DNA of 57,089 bases from Candidatus Heimdallarchaeota archaeon (GCA_030614005.1 JAUWKS010000019.1:1-57089), one strand, 5' to 3'; shown: positions 32,601 to 41,624, numbered from the stretch's first letter. Numbers and translations are program-made. The notes: generated from the letters alone by a model not told the origin.

Positions 32601-33512
32601 TTAAAGCTTTTTCAGCTCTTCGATTACTGCCTCAGCAACTTGAATTCCTGCGCGTTCTTGCCCTTCTTTTGTTTGAGCACCAATATGTGGACTACCAATA
32701 ACTTCTTCTAATTCGAGAAGTTTCTTGGAAACATCCAATTCTATTGGTTCCTTTTCCCAAACATCTAAAGCGACACCACGAATTTTGCCACTTTTAATTG
32801 CATCATATACTGCACCTTCATCAAGTGTGCCACCTCGTGCACAGTTAATAATACAAACACCATCTTTCATTTGGGCAATGGTCTCTTTACCAATAAGGTG
32901 TTTAGTATCAGGTAGTAATGGCAAATGAAGAGAAATATAGTCTGCTTGAGTGAAAACGTCCACCATTTCACATTGATCAACACATGCTTCATGAATTTCG
33001 ACGACATCACAGCCAACAATTTTCATGCCAATAGCATGGGCCTTACGAGCGAGGGCAGAACCAATACGTCCACATCCAACAATACCTAAAGTCTTGCCAA
33101 GGAGCTCAGTGCCTTTAAGTTGCTTCTTCGCCCATTCACCTTTCCGCATAGTTGTTGTAGCTTTTACTATTGGTCTTGCAAGAGCAAACATATAAGCTAA
33201 TGCAAGTTCGGCAACAGTATCTGTAGTTGCATTTGGAGTATTACGGACAACAATATTGCGTTCTTTACATTTTGCAAGATCAACATTGTCTAAACCTATG
33301 CCTGCTCGACCAACTACTTTTAGGTTTTTAGCTGCTTCTAAAAGGTCACCTTTGACTTTCGTTGCAGAACGAATAACTATAGCATCGTATTCACCAATGA
33401 TTTTTGGAAGTTCATCCTTGGGGATGTCCCATGCTTTGTTTACATCGTATCCAGCAGCTTCTAAAAGTTCGACACCTTTGTCAGCAATTTTATCTGTAAC
33501 AATAACTTTCAT
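32601..33512 (-). CDS. serA: D-3-phosphoglycerate dehydrogenase
   Basis: Oxidises 3-phosphoglycerate in serine synthesis. 303 residues from the ATG at 33512: substrate domain with VIRSATKVKGDLLEAAKNLK, NAD-binding GIVGCGRIGSALARK, catalytic Arg in NCARGGTLDE, Glu in ALDVWEKEP and His in GSPHIGAQT. It is the short form without ACT or ASB regulatory domains. The ATG lies five bases after the aminotransferase stop, and GGGAG inside that gene's end is its ribosome binding site. Confidence 0.9.
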   Translation of the reverse strand: MKVIVTDKIADKGVELLEAAGYDVNKAWDIPKDELPKIIGEYDAIVIRSATKVKGDLLEAAKNLKVVGRAGIGLDNVDLAKCKERNIVVRNTPNATTDTVAELALAYMFALARPIVKATTTMRKGEWAKKQLKGTELLGKTLGIVGCGRIGSALARKAHAIGMKIVGCDVVEIHEACVDQCEMVDVFTQADYISLHLPLLPDTKHLIGKETIAQMKDGVCIINCARGGTLDEGAVYDAIKSGKIRGVALDVWEKEPIELDVSKKLLELEEVIGSPHIGAQTKEGQERAGIQVAEAVIEELKKL

Positions 33513-33517
33513 TGATT

Positions 33518-34596
33518 TTACAGCTCCCAAATTTCTTCAATATGATTACAAACTTCTTTAACATCAGGAAGAGTCCAATCACCCATATGACCAATTCTGA
33601 ATGTTTTCTCTTTGAGCTGTTTCCCGTAGCCATTTGAAATCATAAAGTGTCGTTTAGCTAATTCTTTATTTAAATCACCTATACTGTTACCAAGAGTATT
33701 CTTGATAGTAGACACTGTAAGAGATTCATAACCTTTTTCTGGAAACATTTCAAAGTGTTTATTTGCCCATCCTTGAGTCCACGTAGCCATTTCAACGTGG
33801 CGGTCGTATCGACCTTTAGCAGTTTCTTCGAGCATTTTATCTAATTGATAAGAGAGAGCATACAAGAGAGTAACATTGGGTGTACTTGGTGTTTGTTGTT
33901 TCTTTTTATAGTAAGTATAAAGTCCAAGCAAATCGGTGTATCTACCTCTATTTGGTACTTCTTCACATCGTTTTAGTGCTTTTTCAGAAGCAAAACCAAT
34001 TGCTAAACCAGGTGGAAGTGCATAGGCTTTTTGAGTAGATGCAAATATTAAATCACTGTGGATTTTTTCTGGTTCTACTAAATCTCCGCCCATTGCAGAA
34101 ACTGAGTCAATTACATACACTACCTCAGGAAATTCTTTCTGAATCATTTCACCGATTTTATAGATCGGATTACGAACTCCGGTGCTTGTTTCATTGTGAC
34201 AAACAAGAACAGTGTCATATTCTCCTGAAGATAATTGTTCACGTACCATTTCAGGTTTTATTGCTTTTCCCCATTCAACATCTATGGTATCAACTTCTTT
34301 ACCACAAGCAGAAATTGTTTCTGCAAATCGTTGTGAGAAAGCACCATTAACACCTGCTAAAGCTTTCTTCTTAACAAGACAGCGAGCAGTGATATCCATG
34401 AAAAGTGTTCCAGATGCTGTTGGAACAGTACCCATTGTTTGGTCTCATGGAATTTTTGTAACTTTTCAATAATACCTGTATAAAGTTCAGTGAATTCCTT
34501 AGGCCTGTGACCAATAAGTGGTTTCGCTTGTTGCATTAAAACATCAGGGAAAACTTCAGTTGGTCCTGGAATGAATAATCTTTTACGCAATGTCAT
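33518..34596 (-). CDS. Class V aminotransferase (serine-glyoxylate / phosphoserine type), interrupted by one frameshift
   Basis: A PLP-dependent aminotransferase split over two frames. The first part (ATG 34596) reads LFIPGPTEVFPDVLMQQ and PLIGHRPKEFTELYTGI up to ETKQWVLF. The second, in another frame, continues PTASGTLFMDITARCLV, VLVCHNETSTGV, YVIDSVSAMGGD, then FASTQKAYALPPGLA with the PLP lysine in STQK. A one-base indel at about 34420-34426 (GTTGGAAC on the plus strand) would restore about 359 residues, full family length. Located ahead of serA, it may act as phosphoserine or serine aminotransferase. Either a sequence error or a recent mutation; the downstream part shows no decay. The longest single frame is 33518-34435. 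Confidence 0.85.
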
Positions 34597-34612
34597 TTTT
34601 CCTCCAATTGAC

Positions 34613-34643
34613 GTCTACACTTTTGTAGACAAAGAAACTTTGT
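34613..34643 (-). promoter_or_regulatory. Two adjacent inverted repeats at the aminotransferase promoter
   Basis: GTCTACA-CTTT-TGTAGAC (34613-34630) and ACAAAG-AAA-CTTTGT (34629-34643) are perfect palindromes lying between the presumed TATA element and the start codon at 34596, around the expected transcription start. This is a classic position for a repressor. An Lrp-type regulator is possible given the neighbours, but unproven. Confidence 0.55.
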
Positions 34644-34650
34644 GCATATA

Positions 34651-34663
34651 CATATATAATAAA
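34651..34663 (-). promoter_or_regulatory. TATA box candidate for the aminotransferase-serA-DUF1015 run
   Basis: Minus-strand TTTATTATATATG lies about 25 bases upstream of the palindromes and 55-67 bases before the start codon. Confidence 0.45.
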
Positions 34664-34723
34664 TTTTGTGCTGTTCGAGAAAAAAATTAACTTGCTTAAA
34701 AACTATTGTTTTTCTCAAAGAAG

Positions 34724-34734
34724 TTATATATTTT
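34724..34734 (+). promoter_or_regulatory. TATA box candidate for the first RAM-domain gene
   Basis: TTATATATTTT lies 54-64 bases before the TTG start at 34788, in the divergent region with the aminotransferase gene. Confidence 0.45.
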
Positions 34735-34787
34735 AACGATTCTAGTAATAACCATAATAAAAAAACAATGAGAAATGGTGAAACAAA

Positions 34788-35039
34788 TTGGCAAGCGCAT
34801 ATGTATTAATTAACACTGAAATCGGAGGAGAAGAGAATGTTATTGCACAACTTAAATCAATGGAAGTTGTGGACGAAGTTTCAGTCGTATATGGAGTCTA
34901 TGATATTGTTGCCAAAATTTCTTCTGAGACGATGGAAAGTCTTAAGGAGATTATCTCTACAAAAGTAAGGCATCTAAACAAAGTGCGATCGACGATGACG
35001 ATGATTGCAGCTGAGTCAAGAATTCTTAAGAAGAAATAA
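34788..35039 (+). CDS. Stand-alone Lrp/AsnC ligand-binding (RAM) domain protein, copy A
   Basis: 83 residues: ASAYVLINTEIGGEENVIAQ, then VSVVYGVYDIVAKI and VRHLNKVRSTMTMI, the complete alpha-beta RAM domain that binds amino acids in Lrp/AsnC regulators. The DNA-binding helix-turn-helix is absent. Such proteins form rings and may modulate full-length Lrp proteins or enzymes. The start is TTG at 34788, with GGTG upstream. A paralogue lies 184 bases away, convergent. Confidence 0.9.
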   Translation: MASAYVLINTEIGGEENVIAQLKSMEVVDEVSVVYGVYDIVAKISSETMESLKEIISTKVRHLNKVRSTMTMIAAESRILKKK

Positions 35040-35223
35040 CTAACTTTCTTCAACCCCTTTTTCTTATTTTTTAAAAAAAATAATCAAATGTAGGTGTTAC
35101 TTGACGTCAGAGAAGAAATTAGAAAAAAGTATTGTAAAAAGAAAATAATCTAATTACATAATTAATAACCAGCGAAAGTTGAAAGAAAAAGGCTAAGATA
35201 TAGCCTTTATTTTAAGTGTAGAT

Positions 35224-35457
35224 TTAATCAGCGCCAGCGATCATTGTCATTGTTGATCGGACTTTATTGAGGTGTCTAACTTTGGATGTAATCAATTCTT
35301 TGAGAATTTCCATAGTTTCAGCTTCTAGCTTAACTATTACATCATATACACCGTAAACAACACTTACTTCTACTACTTCTTTCATATCCTTAAGCTGCTT
35401 AACCACTTCTGCTTCTCCGCCAATTTCGGAGTTTATTAGTACGTATGCTTTAGCCAT
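35224..35457 (-). CDS. Stand-alone Lrp/AsnC ligand-binding (RAM) domain protein, copy B
   Basis: 77 residues, nearly the same as copy A: AKAYVLINSEIGGEAEVVKQ, VSVVYGVYDVIVKLEAETME and VRHLNKVRSTMTMIAGAD. No helix-turn-helix. The two copies face each other tail to tail, an inverted duplication in the middle of the serine/glyoxylate genes. The ATG at 35457 follows GGAGAAAAAAAG. Confidence 0.9.
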   Translation of the reverse strand: MAKAYVLINSEIGGEAEVVKQLKDMKEVVEVSVVYGVYDVIVKLEAETMEILKELITSKVRHLNKVRSTMTMIAGAD

Positions 35458-35600
35458 TTCTTTTTTTCTCCATACTCCTAGTAGTTTTAAGTATCGAACT
35501 ATTAGTTAGCTCACATTTAGTGATAAAGATATATTAGGTTTTTCTTTCTGCATATTAGCTATTTTTTTGTTTTAAAAATGATTTTAATTTTCAAAACTCT

Positions 35601-36587
35601 TTATTTCTCATAGATTTGAGGATTAACGCAGTTTGCTGGTTGCTTGTTATTCAAACCTGCAAGTAAATTTTCACCAACCATCATACCCATTTTAGTTCTG
35701 GTATCTATTGTTCCAGTTCCAATATGTGCGGTTATAATTACATTATCTATTTCTTTTAGTCCAGGACTTAGCTTTGGTTCAAATTCATAAACATCGAGCG
35801 CAGCGCCAGCGATTCGTTCCTCTTGAAGAGCTTTAACGAGTGCACTTTCATCTATTACAGACCCTCGAGATGTATTGATGAGGATAGCAGATGGTTTCAT
35901 AAGAGCCAATTCTTTCTCACCAATCATATGTTTGGTTTTTTCCGTTAATGGAACATGTAAAGTGATATAATCGGATTCCTTCAGAATTTCTTCTACTGAA
36001 GCAAATTCAAGACCGAGTTCTTTTTCAAGATCGGGCAGTTGCTTTGTATTATTGTAAAGCACTTTCATATTGAATCCCTTAGCAGCTCTTCTAGCAACAG
36101 CTGAACCAATCCGTCCACAACCAATTACACCCAATGTTTTTCCATGAATATCATTTCCGAGATGAAGCATAGGTCCCCATCCTTTGAATTTTCCATCTCG
36201 AGTAAATTTATCACTTTCAACAATTCTTCTCCCAATTGAAAGGAGTAATGCAAAGGTTAGATCTGCAGTTGTTTCAGTTAATACTCCGGGAGTATTTGTT
36301 ACAGGTATTTTTCTTTTCGTTGCTTCTTGTGAATTTATATTATTATAACCAACAGCATAATTGGCAATTATTTTTAGCTTTGGGCCAGCCGCGTCCATAA
36401 TTTCTCCATCAATTGTGTCTGTTAGTAAGCAAATTAGCCCGTCCTTTCCTTTTACCCTCTCTTTAATTTCTGAATGAGTTAGCACTCTATCTTCTTCATT
36501 TATTTCCAGATCAATTTCGTTCTTTAACATATAATCAATTGCTGGTTGAGGTATTTTTCTTGTAAGTAAAACTTTGAATTTTGTCAA
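35601..36587 (-). CDS. gyaR: Glyoxylate/hydroxypyruvate reductase (D-2-hydroxyacid dehydrogenase)
   Basis: 328 residues. KVLLTRKIPQPAIDYMLK at the start and GPKLKIIANYAVGYNNINSQ are typical of archaeal glyoxylate reductase. NAD(P) binding is GVIGCGRIGSAVARR; catalytic residues are Arg in INTSRGSVIDE, Glu in DVYEFEP and His in TAHIGTGT. It reduces glyoxylate to glycolate or hydroxypyruvate to glycerate. Next to the serine genes it suggests serine-glyoxylate interconversion, but it appears to be transcribed on its own. Confidence 0.88.
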   Translation of the reverse strand: MTKFKVLLTRKIPQPAIDYMLKNEIDLEINEEDRVLTHSEIKERVKGKDGLICLLTDTIDGEIMDAAGPKLKIIANYAVGYNNINSQEATKRKIPVTNTPGVLTETTADLTFALLLSIGRRIVESDKFTRDGKFKGWGPMLHLGNDIHGKTLGVIGCGRIGSAVARRAAKGFNMKVLYNNTKQLPDLEKELGLEFASVEEILKESDYITLHVPLTEKTKHMIGEKELALMKPSAILINTSRGSVIDESALVKALQEERIAGAALDVYEFEPKLSPGLKEIDNVIITAHIGTGTIDTRTKMGMMVGENLLAGLNNKQPANCVNPQIYEK

Positions 36588-36828
36588 TTGTTAAAACTCC
36601 GATGAATATGATATTTTATTTGAATTAAAATGCTTTTGTTGATTAAAGACTAAATGATAGAACGAATCTAACTAAAATTTTTTCTCTTTATGAACGATTG
36701 GCAGACTTTCTGATTTTCAAAAAATTTTTCAGTTACAGTTCTGGTACACAAGAATTAATAATCAATAATTGAATGTAAAAAAGAGATATTTTGGTGAATA
36801 CTCAATAATTGATGAGAGAAGTGTTTAC

Positions 36829-38076
36829 ATGAGAGAAAAAAAAACGGAATATTCGGATCTTGACCCTATAGTTCTCGATGCAGGTTCAAGCATCATCAAG
36901 GCTGGCTTTGCTGGTGACGCTTACCCCATTGTTCTTTTTCCTGCCCAAGGGGATTTCAATCCATGTGTGCTTGATTTATTTGGTGAACCATATTTATACC
37001 ATGAAAATATCAATAAAATTTTCCCAAAAACGCCACCTTCTTCTCTCGAGTCTTTAGATAAACTCAGTTCAGAAGATGCATTAGCGAAACGTTTGAATTA
37101 TATATTCAAAGAAGGGCTAGGGATAGATATTCGATATTATCCACTCCTATTCATTGAACCTCCCAGAAATCCCCCTGCTGAACGTAAAAAAATTGCTGAT
37201 TTTCTATTCAAGAAATTACACTGTACTAAAATCGCTTTTATAGATTCTGCTAAAGCTTCACATTATACATTTGGAAGACATATGTCTCTAATAGTGGAAA
37301 TAAATACTAATAAAATAATTATAACTCCAATTAAAGGAATTTATGTAATTATGGAAGGTTGTATGGAAATGAATGGTGGAGGTCATGCAATGACCAATTA
37401 TATAGAAAATCAGATAAAAAAACAAAATCCTAAAATCGAGTCTGATGTTCATAATCTTGCTCGAAAAATTAAAGAAACTCATGGGATTGTTTATTGTCCG
37501 AGCCTTACTGAACCAAAGGTGCCTGAAAAAGCTAAAGAACTATTTCAGAAACGTTTTGGAACATCTGTAAGTTTTCCCATTTCCGATACTGAAGGAGAGT
37601 CTATCAAAATTGATGACATAAGTCCGTTGCGTTGGAAAGCAGCTGATGCTTTATTTCATAAGGGAGATCAAGGTATTTATCCAATGTCTATTAGTGAGTT
37701 TATAATGGAGAGCATTAACAAATGTCCAAGTGATAAACACCATGATTTACTCTGTAACGTTGTGTTAGCTGGTGGAGGTACGGATATTGTTGGTTTGGCT
37801 GTTCGTTTGACTGAAGAACTTAAGATACTAACAAAGAATGACCAAAACCTACAGATCCACGTAATACAAACCAATGAAATTAAGATTTGTGCTTGGGTAG
37901 GAGGTTCAATTGAAGGTTCACTTAAGCTTTTCCAAAAATGCTGGTTAACTGAAAAAGAATATAATGATGGAAAATATCATGAAAAATATGCTGTTTACCA
38001 TTGTTATGGTAACTTTACTTATGAAAATGCCTTATTGAGTTACACCAAATACAGAAAAGAAGATGATTCAATCTAA
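36829..38076 (+). CDS. Actin-family protein, divergent Asgard type with altered catalytic residues
   Basis: Actin fold throughout. Phosphate loop 1 is IVLDAGSSIIKAGFAGDAYP (actin DNGSGMCKAGFAGDDAP), with the ATP-contacting Lys kept. The subdomain 4 segment is MEMNGGGHAMTNYIENQI, the adenine loop NVVLAGGGTDIVGLAVRL, and the C-terminus AWVGGSIEGSLKLFQKCWLT then EKEYND. However, phosphate loop 2 (actin DSGDGVTHTVP) reads VEINTNKIIITPI, losing the Asp-Gly-Asp-Gly pattern and the catalytic His, and the catalytic Gln segment (actin AIQAVLSLYASGR) reads FIDSAKASHYTFGR. So nucleotide may bind but hydrolysis by the actin route looks unlikely. About 415 residues from the ATG at 36829; a TTG at 36769 is also open. 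Confidence 0.92.
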   Translation: MREKKTEYSDLDPIVLDAGSSIIKAGFAGDAYPIVLFPAQGDFNPCVLDLFGEPYLYHENINKIFPKTPPSSLESLDKLSSEDALAKRLNYIFKEGLGIDIRYYPLLFIEPPRNPPAERKKIADFLFKKLHCTKIAFIDSAKASHYTFGRHMSLIVEINTNKIIITPIKGIYVIMEGCMEMNGGGHAMTNYIENQIKKQNPKIESDVHNLARKIKETHGIVYCPSLTEPKVPEKAKELFQKRFGTSVSFPISDTEGESIKIDDISPLRWKAADALFHKGDQGIYPMSISEFIMESINKCPSDKHHDLLCNVVLAGGGTDIVGLAVRLTEELKILTKNDQNLQIHVIQTNEIKICAWVGGSIEGSLKLFQKCWLTEKEYNDGKYHEKYAVYHCYGNFTYENALLSYTKYRKEDDSI

Positions 38077-38224
38077 GTTATTCAACTTGAACATTAAAAA
38101 GGTAATACCTTCACTCTAGCAAAAAAACTACAATTGTCGCTTCCATAAAACATATATGAAGCATTTTCCCTCTCAATAATAGGAATTAATCTTTGAGAAA
38201 AAATAAACTTAAAGAGGATTCGTT

Positions 38225-39340
38225 ATGGGGTTAAAGGCTAAAATACTAGTTATCGATGATAACGAATTAATTCGTACCCTATTACAGGAACTTTTAACTC
38301 GAAATGGGTACGAAACATTTGTTGCTGTTGATGGTAAATCTGCTATCGAATTGTTAGAAAATGTTAAACCACATTTAGCGCTTGTAGATTTAATGCTACC
38401 TGATATTTCCGGTATTGAAGTCATTAAACAAATACGAAGCATCTCCCCTTCAACAGAATCAATCATAATCACAGGGCACTCTTCTTATGATTCAGCAAAA
38501 AAAGTTCTTTCTTCATATGTTGCTTGTGGTCTTCTCGAAAAACCGATAGATGTCAATAAATTATTGACCACTATTCAGAAAGTACTTGAAAGGCATGAAA
38601 GCCTAATCCAAATTGAGGAAGATCTCGATGAAGTTACTCGTATAAATTATCAACTCGACTTTTTCAATACCATTCTTTTCCGCGATTTCAAGATTTTAAC
38701 AGAAGCACTTGCAGAATCAATGGTGCTTCTAGAAGATGATATTTTAACTGAAAAACAGAAAAGAAGTCTAGCAATAATCAATACCATTTATTATAATAAT
38801 ACAAGACTGATTCACAGCTACAAAAAGATGAAGAAAATTCATACAATAAAAACTGAAGATTTCAGTTGTTTAGATATTGTTGTTATACTTAAGCAAGTTA
38901 TTATTGCCTTAAATGATGTTGAGATTGATTGCAAAGTAGATCAACTAACTGAATACTCAGACAATGAAATTTTCGTTTTAGGAATAGAGGAAGAACTCAA
39001 TGAATTATTTTATGAGCTATTTTTCTCAATGATTATGCCTGGAATTTTGAATCAAATAGTCATTGATTTGGATCTTAAGAAAACGAACTCATTAACTGAT
39101 GAAGAAAAACGAAATATTCCTACGGTAGAATTGAAACTAACAGTTGAATCAGACAATAAACCAAAGATGACTAGCGAACCTTTAACAGAATTCGAATCAC
39201 AGAAATATGGTCTTGGTTTTTATATCGTAAAAAATATTGTCGATCTCTTTAACGGAAAAATATTCTTGGAAGATTCGAAAGAAAATGGAAAGCTAATTAC
39301 CACAATAGTAATATTTCTTCCTGCTTGTAACAAAGAGTAA
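38225..39340 (+). CDS. Response-regulator receiver domain joined to a degenerate histidine-kinase core
   Basis: Residues 1-125 are a complete receiver domain: acidic D11-D12, phosphoacceptor Asp55 in LALVDLMLPD, T83 and Lys106 in LLEKPID. A coiled-coil linker (KVLERHESLIQIEEDLDEV) precedes a kinase-like region. Where a histidine kinase has its H-box, this has FFNTILFRDFKILTEALAE, without the phosphorylated His. The ATPase part keeps the last glycine box (YGLGFYIVKNIVDLFNGKIF) but an N-box is hard to see. It is probably a signalling adaptor rather than an active kinase. The ATG at 38225 follows AGAGGA. Confidence 0.8.
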   Translation: MGLKAKILVIDDNELIRTLLQELLTRNGYETFVAVDGKSAIELLENVKPHLALVDLMLPDISGIEVIKQIRSISPSTESIIITGHSSYDSAKKVLSSYVACGLLEKPIDVNKLLTTIQKVLERHESLIQIEEDLDEVTRINYQLDFFNTILFRDFKILTEALAESMVLLEDDILTEKQKRSLAIINTIYYNNTRLIHSYKKMKKIHTIKTEDFSCLDIVVILKQVIIALNDVEIDCKVDQLTEYSDNEIFVLGIEEELNELFYELFFSMIMPGILNQIVIDLDLKKTNSLTDEEKRNIPTVELKLTVESDNKPKMTSEPLTEFESQKYGLGFYIVKNIVDLFNGKIFLEDSKENGKLITTIVIFLPACNKE

Positions 39341-39384
39341 CATAACCAAAAGATTATTACTGTGAAACCTCAAACGCTTAATGA

Positions 39385-40626
39385 ATGGAGGCAATAATAA
39401 TTATAGCATTTTTTATCGAGCGATTTACTAAAAATGATATTGGCGGAGTAAAATCATATCTCCGAAGAATCGCAAAATACCTTATTGCCAATGATCGGAA
39501 GGTAGTAATTTTAACGCAATTAACTAAAAATGATCAAGAAGAAGAAACGGTAATTGAGGGCATCCCCGTAATACGGTTAGATTGCGGTGATTTAGTAGAT
39601 CGTATTGAAAGTTTCTCTACCATACCAACAGAAGAACGAATTCAATTAGCAAAGGATTTGTTTAACGACAATGACCTTGAAACTACAGGTTTGAAACTTG
39701 CAGGTGAATTAGCAGAGTTCATAAACAAAAATAAACCTCAAGTTATTCACTTTCATAACTCATATTTTATTACTCCATATGCACTCTATTTTCTAAAACA
39801 AAGATTGAACACATACACAACACCTTCGTACTATTTTTGGACGCACAGTCCTCCAATGGATATTATTTTGCCAGATGGAAAGAAAGACAGCATCTATAGC
39901 GCATTGAGTTCATTCCAAAATTTGTTCAAAGGAATCTTTTCAGTAAGTCATTCTGTGAGAGATTATCTACTTAAAGCAGGAATTAATTCAAAAGTAAAAT
40001 ATCTTGGAGTAGATACAGAAGTATTTGCAAAGAGTGAAGAGAAAAGAAAACAAATACGAGAGAAATTCAATATTTCTGAAAATGCTTTCGTAGTCCTTTA
40101 TACTGGAAGAATCATCAAGGAAAAAGGATTAGATCTATTTCCAACAATATGCAAGGAACTTTTGAAAAAAGGTGATTCATATGCTAAGATTCAGTTTCTA
40201 ATAGCAGGTGAAGGTCGCTATAAAGAAAAGTTAATTGAGAAATTAAAGCAAGAAAAGATCGACCATTGTTTTCATTTTACTGTAGCAGAAGCTGAAGAAG
40301 ATTTGGCTGCGCTATATTCAAGTGCAGATTGTTTTCTATTACCTACAAGAAGAGAAGCATTAGGTCTTTCATTGTTAGAAGCAATGAGTTGTTCATTACC
40401 ATGTCTGGTAACTGATTTATCCGGAGTAAAAGAAATAATTACTCATGGAAAAAATGGCATTATCTTTCCAAAAGATGATATAGCAGAAATAGTTAGATGG
40501 ATTTCAGCTCTCTTTTCTAATAAAAATATGAAAGAGAATCTTGCTCAACAGACTCGAGTTACCATCACAGAGAAGTTTAGTGCTGAAAATCATTATCGTA
40601 ATTTTATGCGGCGATTGCTATTCTAA
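39385..40626 (+). CDS. Glycosyltransferase family 4 (group 1)
   Basis: 413 residues with a GT-B fold: N-terminal DIGGVKSYLRRIAKYLIAN, mid-protein FSVSHSVRDYLLKAGI and VKYLGVDTEVF, donor-domain start VLYTGRIIKEKGLDLF, and the nucleotide-sugar EX7E motif in EALGLSLLEAMSCSLPCL. It transfers a sugar from an activated donor to glycan, lipid or protein; the acceptor is unknown. The ATG at 39385 overlaps a GGAGG that could be a ribosome binding site for a slightly later start, so the first residues are uncertain. Confidence 0.9.
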   Translation: MEAIIIIAFFIERFTKNDIGGVKSYLRRIAKYLIANDRKVVILTQLTKNDQEEETVIEGIPVIRLDCGDLVDRIESFSTIPTEERIQLAKDLFNDNDLETTGLKLAGELAEFINKNKPQVIHFHNSYFITPYALYFLKQRLNTYTTPSYYFWTHSPPMDIILPDGKKDSIYSALSSFQNLFKGIFSVSHSVRDYLLKAGINSKVKYLGVDTEVFAKSEEKRKQIREKFNISENAFVVLYTGRIIKEKGLDLFPTICKELLKKGDSYAKIQFLIAGEGRYKEKLIEKLKQEKIDHCFHFTVAEAEEDLAALYSSADCFLLPTRREALGLSLLEAMSCSLPCLVTDLSGVKEIITHGKNGIIFPKDDIAEIVRWISALFSNKNMKENLAQQTRVTITEKFSAENHYRNFMRRLLF

Positions 40627-40691
40627 TTTTTTTACCAAATTCATGAAAAGATTATTACCACATTTTGATTTTTGCTAGCTAAAGCTGTAGA

Positions 40692-41609
40692 GTGATACCT
40701 GTGAGTGAACGATTAGATTTTGTTTATGGTGAACGAGACGATTACAAAGATATTTTTCGAATTGCCGAAACTACCGATTGGGGTGAAACATCAAATGATA
40801 TCCAAAGATATCTTAGAAATCCTCATCACAAATATATCTTATTGGTCAATCCAGAAGGTGTAGTTAATGCTATTACACTTACTGTTGCATATGATGAGAT
40901 AGGATTCATTGGACATGTAATTGTTGAACCAGAAATGCAAGGAATGGGAATTGGTCAAGAAATTATGATTGAGGCAACAAATTATTTGCTACATTGTGGT
41001 TGCAAAACAATAAAATTAGATGCGGTGCAAAAAGCTCAAACATTATATGAGCGAATCGGTTACTTGTTTGAATTAAACTCCTTAAGGTTTTATTTAGATG
41101 TGTCAACAGAAGAAAGAATAGCACAATTTAAAGAAAAGAGAAGGAAGTTTACTAAAAAATTTCCATTGAATAATGTGAAAGAAGATGATTTAGCAGAAAT
41201 TCTCAACGCAGATGAAGAGATGTTCGGGTGCAATAGGGATGGCTTGCTAAAAATATTATTCGAAGATTTTTCTGAATATGCATTTATTTCTAAAGATACT
41301 GATGATTTTTTAGCGGGGTATTCTTTCGGTGTTGTTGAAAACAAAATACTCAGAATAAGAGCTGGATTGAGCGACTCTCTCGAGACAACAATTAGTTTGA
41401 TTGATGCTGCAATAATCACTGCATTGGAAGCAGAAGATATTGAAGGTGTATCTATTGGTATGATTGAAAATACTAAGTGGGGTATCAAGGCAATGGACGC
41501 TTTAGGGTTTGCAAAAACAGGTTATTCTCTAAGAATGTATACAGGAGTGAAAAATGAAGCAACAATTAATCCATCATTTTTTGCTATTGGCCATCCAGCA
41601 AAAGGTTAG
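40692..41609 (+). CDS. Double GNAT-domain acetyltransferase
   Basis: 305 residues. The N-terminal GNAT domain (to about 140) has the acetyl-CoA loop VEPEMQGMGIGQEIM and LYERIGYLFE. The C-terminal part (160-300) repeats the fold more loosely, ending GIKAMDALGFAKTGYSLRMY without a clear Q/RxxGxG loop, so only one domain probably binds acetyl-CoA. Starts with GTG at 40692 or 40701. Substrate unknown. Confidence 0.82.
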   Translation: MIPVSERLDFVYGERDDYKDIFRIAETTDWGETSNDIQRYLRNPHHKYILLVNPEGVVNAITLTVAYDEIGFIGHVIVEPEMQGMGIGQEIMIEATNYLLHCGCKTIKLDAVQKAQTLYERIGYLFELNSLRFYLDVSTEERIAQFKEKRRKFTKKFPLNNVKEDDLAEILNADEEMFGCNRDGLLKILFEDFSEYAFISKDTDDFLAGYSFGVVENKILRIRAGLSDSLETTISLIDAAIITALEAEDIEGVSIGMIENTKWGIKAMDALGFAKTGYSLRMYTGVKNEATINPSFFAIGHPAKG

Positions 41610-41624
41610 AAATAACCTTTGTTT

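Noticed and set aside
38099..38111. Palindrome AAGGTA-A-TACCTT after the actin gene
   Set aside because: Could be a short terminator stem or regulator site, but no T-run follows and the loop is too small for a hairpin.
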